Assembly: GCA_025765595.1 (NCBI GenBank)
Contig: JAIVFH010000267.1
Span: 1-36,652, forward strand
Direction of reading: 5' to 3'
Length of the DNA stretch: 36,652 nt
DNA from: Obelidium mucronatum
Taxonomy: Eukaryota; Chytridiomycota; Chytridiomycetes; Chytridiales; Chytriomycetaceae
In this document: positions 1-10,723 of the stretch, piece after piece
Layout: every line of letters starts with the position of its first letter
How positions within the stretch are numbered: the stretch's first letter is position 1
The notes under the pieces: generated by a model
Told to the model about the DNA's origin: nothing
Databases searched by the model: none
What the model saw: only the letters and a program-made list of their open reading frames with translations
Position numbers and translations under genes: made by a program

Positions 1-1640
1 CTTGAAAATGCCCATGAATCCCTTCTTTCCAGTTGGTGAGACTGGGACAGTGACAACTTCTTCAGCAACGGCCGCAGGAGACTCGGCCGTGTCCGTTTCA
101 ACAACCTTGGTGATTTTTGACGTGCTTGCGGCTCCTTGGCGCCTTGCATTGCATTCTTCAGCAGCGATAGCAGCGGGGAACCACAACAGCGGCAGCCGCC
201 ACATATGGCGCAACATTGTCATCAGTCTTCTCGACAACTGGAACATCTCGAGTCTCAACCACAGGCTCCGGAACGCTAGCGACAGGCTGGTCATACTTGA
301 CTGGCTCCTGGGCAGCAGCAGGCTTCTTGAAGATACCCATGAATCCCTTCTTGCAGTTGGCGAGACTGGGACAGTAACAAATTCTTCGGCAACGGCCGCA
401 GGAGACTCGGCCGTCTCCGTCTCAACAACCTTAGTGATTTTGACGTGTTTGCGGCCCTTGGGGCCTTGCGTTGCTTCTTCCGCAGCGATAGCGGCGGGAA
501 TCACAACGGCTGCAGCGGCCACATATGGCGCAACATTGTCATCAGTATTCTCAACAACTGGAACATCTCGAGTCTCAACCACAGGCTCCGGAACGCTCGC
601 GACAGGCTGGTCGTACTTGACTGGCTCCTGGGAAGCAGCAGGCTTCTTGAAAATGCCCATGAATCCCTTCTTTCCAGTTGGTGAGACTGGGACAGTGACA
701 ACTTCTTCAGCAACGGCCGCAGGAGACTCGGCCGTCTCTGTCTCAACAACCTTGGTGATTTTGACGTGCTTGCGGCCCTTGGCGCCTTGCATTGCTTCTT
801 CAGCAGCGATAGCAGCGGGAACCACAACAGCGGCAGCCGCCACATATGGCGCAACATTGTCATCAGTCTTCTCGACAACTGGAAACATCTCGAGTCTCAA
901 CCACAGGCTCCGGAACGCTAGCGACAGGCTGGTCATACTTGACTGGCTCCTGGGCAGCAGCAGGCTTCTTGAAGATACCCATGAATCCCTTCTTTGCAGT
1001 TGGCGAGACTGGGACAGTAACAAATTCTTCGGCAACGGCCGCAGGAGACTCGGCCGTCTCCGTCTCAACAACCTTAGTGATTTTGACGTGTTTGCGGCCC
1101 TTGGGGCCTTGCGTTGCTTCTTCCGCAGCGATAGCGGCGGGAATCACAACGGCTGCAGCGGCCACATATGGCGCAACATTGTCATCACTGTTCTCAACAA
1201 CTGGAACATCTCGAGTCTCAACCACAGGCTCCGGAACGCTAGCGACAGGCTGGTCGTACTTGACTGGCTCCTGGGCAGCAGCAGGCTTCTTGAAGATACC
1301 CATGAATCCCTTCTTTCCGGTTGGCGAGACTGGGACAGTGACAACTTCTTCGGCAACGGCCGCAGGAGACTCGGCCGTGTCCGTTTCAACAACCTTGGTG
1401 ATTTTGACGTGCTTGCGGCCCTTGGGGCCTTGCGCTGCTTCTTCAGCAGCGATAGCGGCGGGAACCACAACAGCGGCAGCCGCCACATATGGCGCAACAT
1501 TGGCATCAGTGTTCTCAACAACTGGAACATCTCGAGTCTCAACCACAGGCTCCGGAACGCTAACAACTGGTTGGTCGTACTTGACTGGCTCCTGAGCAGC
1601 AGTAGGCTTCTTGAAGATACCCATGAATCCCTTCTTTGTG
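1..1640 (-). repeat. 321-bp (107-aa) in-frame tandem repeat, about five copies
   Basis: The anchor 'acatctcgag' recurs at 243, 563, 885, 1206 and 1527, giving spacings of 320, 322, 321 and 321 nt. In translation each copy starts near KKGFMGIFKKPAAAQEPVKY and contains VPEPVVETRDVPVVE, APYVAAAAVV, KGRKHVKITKVVET and SPAAVAEE. Copies alternate: 1-300 resembles 640-943, and 301-620 resembles 944-1263, so a two-copy unit of about 642 bp appears to have been duplicated. The array is still running at position 1. Confidence 0.93.
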
Positions 1641-3938
1641 GGAGAAGGGGCTTTTTCTTTTTGATCCTGCTGCAATGAGGGAGCGGCCAGTACAGCGGCA
1701 CCAGCAATGATAGGTGCATAGTCTTCGGGAGACGAATTCTGGTTAAGGGTAGAATCGGTTGTTGTACTGGCAGGGATGTAAACAGGTTCGTCAGAACTGT
1801 TACCATTGTAAAGTTGGGTGGGAGGAAGCAAAACGGTGTCCTGCGGTGGTTCTGTTGCAAGAGGCTTAGCCACATTCTTCTCAAGAACGACATCTAATGA
1901 AGAACCATGGTATATATCAACATGTATTTTGGTTGCGATAGAGGACACACTTACGGCGCTTTTTGGCTTCATTTCCAGGAGCAGCTGTACCTCCTAATAC
2001 AGCTGCTCCATCAAGGAGAGCAGAATCGGCGCCAAGCGACCCATAATCTACCCCATGGATGACTGTGTTGGTAGTGACAATGTTAGAATCCGTGAAGTCA
2101 GTGCTTCGACCGTATGTATTTGGCGCATAAGCATTGGGCGTGGGAATATCTTGCAATTGAACGGAGGGTGCTCCGCCAGCTGGTGTTGGGCTTGAAGTGT
2201 ATGGAGAGACACTCTTGGAAGAAAAGTATGGAATGGCTGCCAAATATCGAAAATTAATTAAAAACCAGAAGAATAAGATTATACTTCTACGTACCTGATG
2301 CTCCAGAGGTTGGTCGCAAAGGAGCATTTCTTGGAAGTGTTCCCTTCTCGTTCTTTTTTGAAAAGAACCGCCATCCCAACAAACCACAACACAATAAGAG
2401 CAGCAAAGGCAAAAGAATCGCCAATGCAAGCTTCCACCCACTCAATCCCGACCCGGAATCGCCGTCGTTTCCACCTAATGGAGCAGATGTGCTCAGGGGA
2501 AGCGTTGGGAAAATAGTTGACGTCGGAACAGCAGTTCCATTAACGATAGGAAATCCAATGCTCGGCGGTGGATTTGTCCATCCTGGTGTAATGACTGGAA
2601 TGTTCAAGCCCTTGTTTGATCCATCTGTTCCATTCACCCCGCCGGTCACTCCAGTAGAAGAGCACGTACGCTTGGTCCAGCAGTCCGCGACTGCAGTACC
2701 TGGACCAAATGGTGGAATCCCATAGAAAGATCCGCTGCCATCATTTACATCAACAGGAGAGCATGCAACTTCTCCAGAAAGGTATGTCGAAACCCCAGTT
2801 CCAACGTTAGCACCTCCAACTTTAATTGCAACGGCGTTTCCACCATCAATGACACTGATTGTTGAGCCAAAAGTGCCTGCTGGAGTGTATGACTTGTTTG
2901 CATAAGCCGCAGGAATTCCCAAATCAATCCAAGAGTTAGAGGTAAGGTTGAGATACGAAAGATGTGGGTTTGCTTGAAGTGCCGGTGCTGAAAACCAATG
3001 TTAGAAGATGAAAAAGCCAATAAACATCTTACTTTGTCCACCAAAACAAAAGACTCCTCCCAATGGATTCAGATAAGAAGACCATGAAGTACAAGATGCA
3101 CCATCCAAAATTTGTGGTACCCCAGAGGCACTAGATGACTGATAACTAAACCAAGTTGAAGACTTCGTGTCAAAGACAAATGATTGAAGTTGCGATGAAG
3201 GGACGGGAGAAATAGCGGTTCCAAATAGTAGCAATAACTGATTAGCCGGAGTGGAAACTAACTGATGACCGTATCTATTCGCCGGCGCTCCCAAGTAGGC
3301 GGTGTTGAACGATCCAGAGACGACGTCATACGAGAAGAACGGCGTAGACACGTCTTTTCCTGATGATGAAACTCCTCCAAATACGTAAAAAGTCCTTTGA
3401 GAAAATGCGCAAGAGTGCCCCGTACGAAGAGCCAAGTTGTTTGGCACAGGAATGGCAGAAATCCAAACTCTGTTTCTAACGTTGTAGCGATAAAGGACGG
3501 ATCGTGAGTTCGAACCACTTCCGCCCATACAGTGCATAATTGAAGAAGGAGTGTCGATGGCGCAGCATTGAAACGCAGTGGCAGAAGGGATATCAGATGT
3601 GTCTTTAAATTGCGAAATGGAGTACAAGAGGATGATTAAATACGGTGCCGCATGCCGGCACAAACATCATACCACCACAGCTTACCTGTAAGTTCCCCTG
3701 TTGCCGGCTTTACAAACTCCAGTTCAAGTCCGTTGCACGGCTGTGAGCAGACATAGTTTGAGGCAACAACGGCAGCAAGGTCGTTCTCGTTGGCGCAGAT
3801 TTGGCCGGCAAAGTAGATAGCAGCACCTGAATATGGATCATAGACAGCCGAAGATCCAACGACGGGCTCCTTGCATGCAAGAGATATGTGCCCAAATAAG
3901 ACCAGCCCGGCAAGAAGAAAGGAGATACTCGGCTTCAT
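1..3938 (-). CDS. Kelch-repeat single-pass membrane receptor with tandem-repeat cytoplasmic tail (partial, 3' end beyond window)
   Basis: Read on the minus strand from ATG 3938-3936, which opens a clear signal peptide (MKPSISFLLAGLVLFGHISLA). Exons that keep phase: 3938-3686, 3602-3033, 2987-2295, 2236-1955, then 1893 to the window edge; introns are 83, 45, 58 and 61 nt. Exons 2-3 hold Kelch-type blades (HCMGGSG, YVFGGVSS, VFCFGGQS with paired aromatic strands), expected to form an extracellular beta-propeller of the galactose-oxidase/Kelch kind. A Thr/Ser/Pro stalk and one TM helix (WKLALAILLPLLLLLCCGLL) follow, then a basic stop-transfer region and a cytoplasmic tail of 107-residue repeats. 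Adhesion or ligand sensing is inferred from architecture only. The reading frame is broken in the repeats at about 884, 354 and several points below 200, probably sequence error at a contig end. The true C-terminus is not in the window. Confidence 0.8.
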
Positions 3939-4927
3939 TCTAAGGGATTGTCTATCTATTCTAGGGTGGTATAGTGATCGAGTGCAATGGGCCAGACGTT
4001 GAGTAGTTGGGTCGATTTGGTAATGAATTTTTGTTGCAATGTAACAAGACGGTAAGACGCTTACATTGAACACATGCAGCTGAGAGAGCACTTACCGTCT
4101 TTATGAGATATTATTTCGCTTTAGATTTCGAGAAGTGCGGGTATGAGGCAGAATGAGCTTCGGTCTATGTTGATGAGGATGATAAAAACAAAAAATTCAA
4201 GCCTTGTAAACGGGTTTCATTAACATGAATAATGTCAGGTTAACTGTTAAATAATTGAACAGATTTTGAATTTTGAATGCATCCAACCGATACACATTCT
4301 TGCCTCGATTCTGTGGGCTGGGTTTTCAGCTATGAATCAACTTTTTCTTTCCCGAGCACTCTAGGTGAAGGACCTATCCGCGACAATACTCTTTGTGGAT
4401 ATTATCAACTGTCGGAGTTTTTTTGGATAGTCTTTCGCGAAGCTTAAGAGCCGCCTCTGGTTGAAGACCGGCATAATTATGCCATCGAATATTATGCATC
4501 TACTAACTTCATATCCGTCGGATATTCTCTATTTGCGATTAGCATAAGCAAAACAAAGGAAAGGCGAAAACTTTCTCGAGTAAGTCTTTGACCTTCTTTT
4601 ATGATCTTATGACAACACTCGACAAGTTCACCCTCACTCATTATGCAAAAATATTCTATGCGTTGTTAATATCATAACAGCTGGAACACATACCGTGCAA
4701 ATTCTTGGCTGTCCAGCCAAGTATTATGATGCGCGCTAGGCCTTTTCGCGGACTTTTCGCGCAGCTCAGACTTTATTCCAATCAGTTCGGACAGAGCGCG
4801 TCCATTACACAGACAGATTTTCGCAATTGACCAATTCTTTCCTCTGGATTTGTCACATCAGTGTAATTTTCATTTATTTATTTTTATTTATTTTAAAATA
4901 GTTGTTTATAAATTCCAAGCAAAACAA
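3939..4927. other. Divergent intergenic region between Kelch receptor and Vps68-type gene
   Basis: About 990 bp of AT-rich DNA between two divergent start codons (3938 minus, 4928 plus). It holds no convincing ORF or RNA gene and should carry both promoters. The only motif noted is a set of TTTCGCG-type sites, listed separately. Confidence 0.7.
4433..4762 (+). promoter_or_regulatory. Cluster of three E2F-like TTTCGCG motifs
   Basis: TTTCGCGA lies at 4433-4440, TTTCGCGG at 4744-4751 and TTTCGCGC at 4755-4762. The last matches the E2F consensus TTTSSCGC exactly, and the last two are 11 bp apart (about one helical turn), about 170-185 bp before the ATG at 4928. Early-diverging fungi are known to keep E2F-type cell-cycle factors. 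Binding here is inferred from sequence only. Confidence 0.35.
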
Positions 4928-5769
4928 ATGGCCAAGACCCGCTACACGCCCCTCCCAGCGCCGGCCGTGGACGCCAGCGGCAGCACGTACTCGAGCATCA
5001 ACGCAGCAACGACGACGACGGCGGGCGCGGCCGGCCAGACGCCGAGCCAGACGCCGAGCCAGGCGCCGAGCCACAGCAACAGCCACAGCAACAGCCACAG
5101 CCAAAGAGGCGGGCGCCGCCGCTTGAGGCCGACCGTGTGTCTGGCGGCGTTCGCGCGGGTTTTCCCGCAGCGCGCGAAGGCGGTCGGCTACTCGTCCGGG
5201 TTTCTGTTTGCGCTCGGCTGGTGGCTGTTTGTCGACGGGCTGTGCTTCGCCGCGACGCGCCCCGGGGGCGACAGTCCGCACGTGCGCTTCGAAGACTGGC
5301 TGCCCGGGCTGCTGTCGACCCTGTCGCTGGTCATCGTGAATCTGATCGACAAGGACTCGCTCAACGCGGACGACTTCTCCTACTCGGGCTCGAACGTGGC
5401 GTGCAAGGCGCGCGCGTGCGCTTTCATCGGCATCACAATGGCCATGGGCGCCCTGGGCGGCTCGTTTGTGCGTATTCCATCTGTCTCTGTGTGTCTCTGT
5501 CTCTCTCTCTTTCTAAATGCATTCATTCTACAGGCAATTTTAGCGTTGAAGTACTTGGTGCCCGGTCTGTCGGGCGAAGACATTTACTTTGGCATCATGA
5601 TCACTTTGCAGAATATCTTCATTTTTGTTGGGTACGTCTTTTGTTTTGCACTTTCATACAGCTATTAATGTGTTCTAATATTACAATTTCTAACTACATC
5701 AGGTCCATGACGCTTTGGTTTGGAAGAAATTCGGGAGAAGAAGGGTACGGGGAGTCATACTCCTTCTGA
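4928..5769 (+). CDS. TMEM50/Vps68 family four-TM membrane protein
   Basis: Three exons (4928-5467, 5534-5631, 5703-5769) give 234 residues. After a Ser/His/Gln-rich N-terminus of about 65 residues comes the family core: a first TM segment (GFLFALGWWLFVDGLCFA), the short loop before LPGLLSTLSLVIVNLIDKDSL, a third hydrophobic segment around ITMAMGALGGSF and a fourth, IYFGIMITLQNIFIFVG, ending in MTLWFGR. This is the TMEM50/Vps68 (UPF0220) pattern. In yeast, Vps68 acts with ESCRT-III in endosome-to-vacuole sorting. The N-terminal extension is longer than in typical members, and exon 1 is very GC-rich compared with exons 2-3. ATG 4928 is the first in-frame Met next to the coding run. Confidence 0.87.
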
Positions 5770-6306
5770 GTTGAATGATTAATCACTGAATGTGTCATAT
5801 ATATAAAATAAGATCAATTAATTGTATTTGTGGATGATTCGTTGTTTCCGCATCGATCTGATATAGAGATGATGAAAGAGTGGCAGAAGAAGTCGCAAGA
5901 ATTGTCTTGAAACGGTCTGACATTTCACATTAAAAACAGCCATCTCTAGATCAGACAACGTCTCAACAAACAAGGCTGATCTGATAGAATTCAATAGCTT
6001 GCGAAATCAAGAGTCATTCGGGAAACCCTTTTTGTCGCTTCTCCACCACGGCACGAAAAACGAATCACGATCACAATCAGAGATCAGGTAACAAATGATC
6101 GACCAACAAAAATAACCTCCCAGAGACTCAAAAAAAGCGAGCCATATGCTGGAATAAGAGTCTGGTTGAATAATCGATCATTCTTGGATTCAATTTCATT
6201 CCTGCCGCTCAATTTGGATCATCATCATCACACGACGCACATCCACCGAACTTTACAGCATAATTTTAACTGACTCACTCTAATACTTTTCCATTTCTCT
6301 TTTAGC
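5770..6306 (+). other. Intergenic region / leader of the PUF gene
   Basis: About 540 bp without a coding signal. It contains several dispersed ATCTGAT/ATCAGA half-sites in both orientations (near 5857, 5951, 5978 and 6080). No known factor is assigned to them. The PUF ATG at 6307 follows a pyrimidine-rich stretch and could itself be preceded by an unseen leader intron. Confidence 0.5.
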
Positions 6307-9300
6307 ATGGATAAAGTCGAGCGTCTGACGCGTTTAGATGAGAACCCATCAACTGTGCCTGATCTGCTAGTCAACGATCAACTGTATCAGATGGGAATAC
6401 CAAACAACGACCGCTCACTATACTCCAACAGCGAAATAATAAATCCAGTAAGTTCCTGTCCAGTTGATGTGTTTTTTATTCATTTTTATTTACACAAAAT
6501 GATCTCCCAAAACAGACTTATGGATTCTCTCAATTCTATCCACCCTCGTCTGGATACTACTATCCAATACATGCTATACCTCAAGCCCCACCTCCCGATT
6601 TCTTGGATCTCGGTGGAGACGGCGGCCTCATTCAAAGACCTGCTGCTACAATGGGGGATGGACCCCTGGCCATATCTGATCAGGATACGACAGGTCAGCC
6701 TGGAGACCCAGACATGAATATAAATTCAATTCAAAGAATAGACGCTCAACATCAGCTAGCGTTGAAAGATTTGGAAATAAGAAAACTTCGAGAGGATTTG
6801 GAACAATTACGTCAATGGAATATGGCACTCCAACAACAATTACACCATCAACATTTCGTCATTCAGCAGCAACAACAACAACAGCAACAACAGCAACAAC
6901 AACAACAGCAACAGCAGCAGCAGTTGCAACAAAATGAAATCCAGCCAATCGAACCACAAGTAGAAAAAGTCAACCGTCTCGCAAACAGCATTGCTGTGAA
7001 CAGCATGTTTGCAGTCCACGTAAAAGGAATGAATCACAACACAGAAAGAAACGGCGCATCAGGCAATTCATTAATGATGCCCCCGGGATTAAATGTACAA
7101 ACCGCAACTTCAACAGGTGGTCCAGAATCAGCATTACTCCCTCGAGACAATCTCCTTTCCACAACCACATCAAGCATGTCCAAACTCCAAATTGAAGTAG
7201 ACCCCGCCGTCGCTGCAGCCGCCGAAGAGAGCCTGTTCACCACGACTACAGTCTCTACATTGACAAATGCAACTACAGAGTCGTCTCTTCCACGCCACCG
7301 TATTAAACACCAACTCTCGGATACAACCCTCTTCTCTTCCTCATCTTGCGAAGAGGTTGGAATATCTCATTTCAATGCTTCCAGCACCGCGACCTCTGAA
7401 ATCGGCCTCCTCAACTCCCCACCGAATATCACAACCGCGGGGAACGCGCTGGAGTTTATGATTTCCGAACCCTGTTCAAGCAATGGAAGCACCAGCTCAT
7501 TATCACTTCCTCAGTCATTGGCTCCACCGTTACAACGCCATCAATACCAGCATCACCAACAACAGGAAGCCCCAGTTTCTTGGGCGGCTTTGAAATCGGT
7601 ATCCGTAGTACCTGCCCCAGCCCCTCTAACCACCGCAACCACAACCGCTACTACCACCGCTACACTACGCGGTACAAAGTCGATTTGGAGCCCCCTTCTC
7701 GAACCAGCAAAACCAGCCTCCGCGCCGGTGCCGCCGCCTCCTCTCCCACCAGCGATTCCAGAATACCTTAACGAAGCCAAAGAGTTTGTTCCCCTTGGCA
7801 GTAGTGGTGGAGGGATCATGTTTGCAAGTACAGTGTCCTTGTCAGGGGTGAGTGGTGGCGGCAGCCACAGCAACAACCTCAACATCAGCAGCAGCAACGT
7901 ATTAGATGCTGCACAGTCTAGTGGATCCAATCTCGTTGTGAGTGGGAATCCCACATTGAGTCATTTGAAATCGATTTGGGAGATGGATGAATCGGTATTA
8001 ATTTTTTTTTCTTGCCTTATTGACAGAGGGGGGGTGTTTATTGATTTGCTTTTCTTTGTTTTCGGTTTGGACAGATGGGTTATTTGGGTGGAAACGAGAC
8101 GGATTCTTTGGACGAAGAGCTTACGTTGAGACCTTCTGCGAGACACAAGAATGGTGGTGTTAATAGTGCCAGTGGTGGTGGCGGCGGTGGGTATCGCCCG
8201 TCAGGGGTATCTGGATCCGGCGGTCAACCCACAACATATCATGTAAAAAAGAGTTGTTTCGTTTTTTTTTTGTCGAATGTATCTAAAACTCCCTCCTTGA
8301 AAATAGCACCTTGTGGAAAAGATTGTCAGAACGCAAGACCAACCCGCCTCTCTCCTCCTTCAACAGAAACTGAAAACCAATTCGAGTCCTGAAACGCGTG
8401 GATTGATTGTCGATGCGATTCTTCACCAGGCTTTGAATTTGATTCGGAACCGGTTCGGCAACTTTCTCGTTCAGCGGTGTTTGGAGGTGGGCGATGCCGA
8501 ACAGATTCGATGCTTGACGGCGAGTATGTTGGGGTGTATTGTTATGCTGAGTTGTGATCGATTCGGATGCCATGTCGTACAAAAGGTAAATAATATCATA
8601 TTAAAAAAAGTTAGAAAAAAGGGATATATATACCTAAATCCTAACTGTATTTAATCTCCCTCTCTTTCTATATCAAGGCTCTTGACGTCTGCGATGACTC
8701 CCTCAAAGTCTCCATCGTCAACGAACTCCTCCTTGCGATCCCCGACACAATCACCCACCGCTTCGCCTGCCACGTCTGGCAACGCGTTTTCGAAACCAAG
8801 TGGTCCGGATACCCGTTCAGCGCTGCCATCGCTGCTGTCCCGGTCAACAGCATAAACCAACAACTCCACAACAACAACAACCACAACAGCCAGCACCACC
8901 ACCACCAACAGCAGCAGCAGTATCCCAATTTTCTTCTCCAGCAGCAACAGCAGCAACAGCAGCGGCATCATCACGACGAACACGATGAATTGAATGGAGA
9001 GTTTTCACTTGTCCCAGGAATCCATCCCGTGATAAGCATCGTGAGACGCATGGACACTGCCTTGAAGGGGCAATGGCACGGAATCGCGAATGATGAGAGC
9101 GGGAGTCTGGTTGTTCAATGCATTTTCGAGAATTGTCCAGAGAGTGAGAAGAGGGGTATTATTGGGGAAGTTTTGTTGCACGCTGCAGATATCGCAAGAG
9201 GTTTGTACATTCCACATGCTAAAATTGCGGAATTAAAAAGCGTGACGTTTCTAAAAAAAAAAAAAAATTACATGTACATAATATATAGGGCAATGGGGAA

Positions 9301-10039
9301 ACTGGGTGATTCAACACTTGTTGGACCGCGGGTATCCACCAGACAAGGCCCATATTCTCCAAGTCGTGTCTACACATATTCATGGACTCAGTGTTGATCA
9401 GTTTGCATCAAAAGTGGTTGAAAAAGCACTCAAGACTTGTCCGAAGCGTGAATTGTTTCATATTGTGGAAAGAGTTGTGATGGGGAATCTTGGCGATACA
9501 GGGTATTGTTGATTTTTTTTTTTCTATCTTGTTCTCGTGTTGATGTGCATAAACTAAAAAATAAGGTATACCACGAAAAATAAAATAAAACCAGACAACC
9601 AGCTATTATCGACATGATGAACAACCAATACGCAAACTACGTGGTCCAACATATCCTCACACTTGCTGAACCCCAACAACGTGATAACTGCACGCGTCTG
9701 ATTGCTCCTCATTTGAATCTGTTGCGTAGCTCAAAATACGGACAGCGTGTAGCTGCGATTGTTGAAAAGAACTTGCGTAGTCATGGGGGAGGTATTCGCG
9801 CCAATACCACCAACAACAACCATAGCAGCAACTTGTTTCAAGGTCCGTCTGTGGGATTGAGTGTTGGCCCAGGAGCCGGATCGACTGCTGCCGCCACGGC
9901 TGCTGTTTCTACGGGTTCTGGGACTGGAAACCATTCAAATATCAAGAGCAATGAGTCTTCTTCAATTAATACTGGACGGGTTATGAGAACCGGCCAAGGT
10001 TCGGAGAAGACAAGTTGCCCTAATAATGTATCGGCTTAA
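6307..10039 (+). CDS. PUF (Pumilio-family) RNA-binding protein
   Basis: Seven in-phase exons (6307-6447, 6516-7994, 8075-8242, 8307-8585, 8678-9200, 9289-9502, 9595-10039) encode 1082 residues. The N-terminal 600 or so are low complexity, with a short coiled coil (LALKDLEIRKLREDLEQLR) and about 21 consecutive Gln. The C-terminal third has eight PUF-type repeats, seen by their second helices: NRFGNFLVQR, DRFGCHVVQK, HRFACHVWQR, DESGSLVVQC, GQWGNWVIQH, DQFASKVVEK, NQYANYVVQH, SKYGQRVAAI. Repeats 5-7 carry NWxxQ, SKxxE and NYxxQ, the triads that read U, G and U in the UGU core of PUF targets. A His/Gln/Asn-rich insertion splits repeats 3 and 4. Expected role: 3'UTR binding and post-transcriptional repression. 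The subgroup (Mpt5-like or Jsn1/Puf2-like) is unresolved; no RRM is visible. Confidence 0.92.
6867..6935 (+). repeat. CAG/CAA trinucleotide run encoding polyglutamine
   Basis: A mixed CAA/CAG array inside exon 2 of the PUF gene encodes about 21 Gln followed by LQQ. It sits directly after a predicted coiled coil, a common arrangement in PUF and other RNP-granule proteins. Mixed codons suggest it is not a freshly expanded pure repeat. Confidence 0.9.
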
Positions 10040-10198
10040 ATCTCAACTTTTAGAAGGCAACTCCCCAATCTACTCACAATACTTTGCCTGAGTTATGGAA
10101 AATTTGAACAAGTAATCATTTGGCGCCACCGAAAAAACGACAAAACCAAAAAAAAAAAAAAAAACTGACAAAAAACACTCCAACCCCCCCATTCTTGT

Positions 10199-10208
10199 TG
10201 TATTTTTA
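10199..10208 (+). promoter_or_regulatory. UGUAUUUUUA, a PUF-type binding site in the PUF gene's own 3' flank
   Basis: TGTATTTTTA lies 160 nt after the PUF stop codon and fits the ten-base Puf5/Mpt5-type consensus UGUAWYWDUA. If transcribed it would allow self-binding. A ten-base degenerate match in AT-rich DNA can occur by chance. Confidence 0.3.
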
Positions 10209-10251
10209 CTTTATTATAAATTTAATTCCCCTGTATTGCAACTGCTATGCG

Positions 10252-10304
10252 TTCGTGTGTGTGTTCTGTGTCTGAGTGAGCGTGTCTGTGTGTCTGTCTG
10301 TGCT
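10252..10304 (+). repeat. UG-rich tract downstream of PUF gene
   Basis: A run dominated by TG, with TCTG and GAGTG interruptions, lies about 215 bp after the PUF stop codon. A similar tract lies just past the PP2C stop codon at 28250-28322. Confidence 0.7.
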
Positions 10305-10723
10305 TTTTCGTTTTCTTTTTCTTTTTACATCTTTTTTAATTGATTCCACACTAGCCCCCCATCTCATCTGTCTCTCTCCCTCTGTCTATCTCCCTTTCTT
10401 TTTCATAACGCATTTTTTGGCATTTTTTCAACGTTTTTGGTTTCCTTTTCTTTCTTCAAATCAATAATAATAAATCACTCCCAAGTTTCCAAAGTAAAAA
10501 AACAAAAAGAAGCACATATATCTACAAAAATCTACAAAAATTATTGTTTTATACTCAATGGATACACAACAAAACAACCCTAACCAAAAAGAAAAGAAAA
10601 AAAAAACGCGTTAAAATAATAATTCAAAAAGAGATGTTTAATTTAGTCGATTAATTAATCAAGAATGACTATCGAAAAAAGGTAATTAAGAAATAATAAT
10701 AATTAATTAGAAATATTCCGCCT

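Larger units (their letters stand above)
10040..10723 (+). other. 3' flank of the PUF gene and upstream region of the next gene
   Basis: About 680 bp of AT-rich, low-complexity DNA with A runs (10148-10163), a UG-rich tract and a CT-rich stretch near 10365-10460. No supported gene is present. It should hold the PUF 3'UTR and the promoter of the acidic-protein gene. Confidence 0.6.

Noticed and set aside
2..1678. 558-codon plus-strand open frame across the repeat array
   Set aside because: It is the antisense shadow of a 321-bp (multiple of three) repeat, so one open unit stays open in all copies. The minus strand links by good splice sites to a signal peptide, Kelch and TM exons.
3503..3516. 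GGTTCGAACTC-like B box suggesting a tRNA
   Set aside because: Lies inside a Kelch exon, with no A box, acceptor stem or anticodon arm at the right spacing.
4874..5281. Arg/Ala-rich minus-strand frame opposite the Vps68-type gene
   Set aside because: Shadow of a GC-rich exon; the plus frame has the family's TM pattern.
7553..7954. 133-codon minus-strand frame within the PUF gene
   Set aside because: Shadow of the Ser/Thr/Pro-rich low-complexity exon.
10276..10467. Hydrophobic 63-codon frame after the PUF gene
   Set aside because: Made of TG-rich and CT-rich low-complexity DNA; no homology or gene context.
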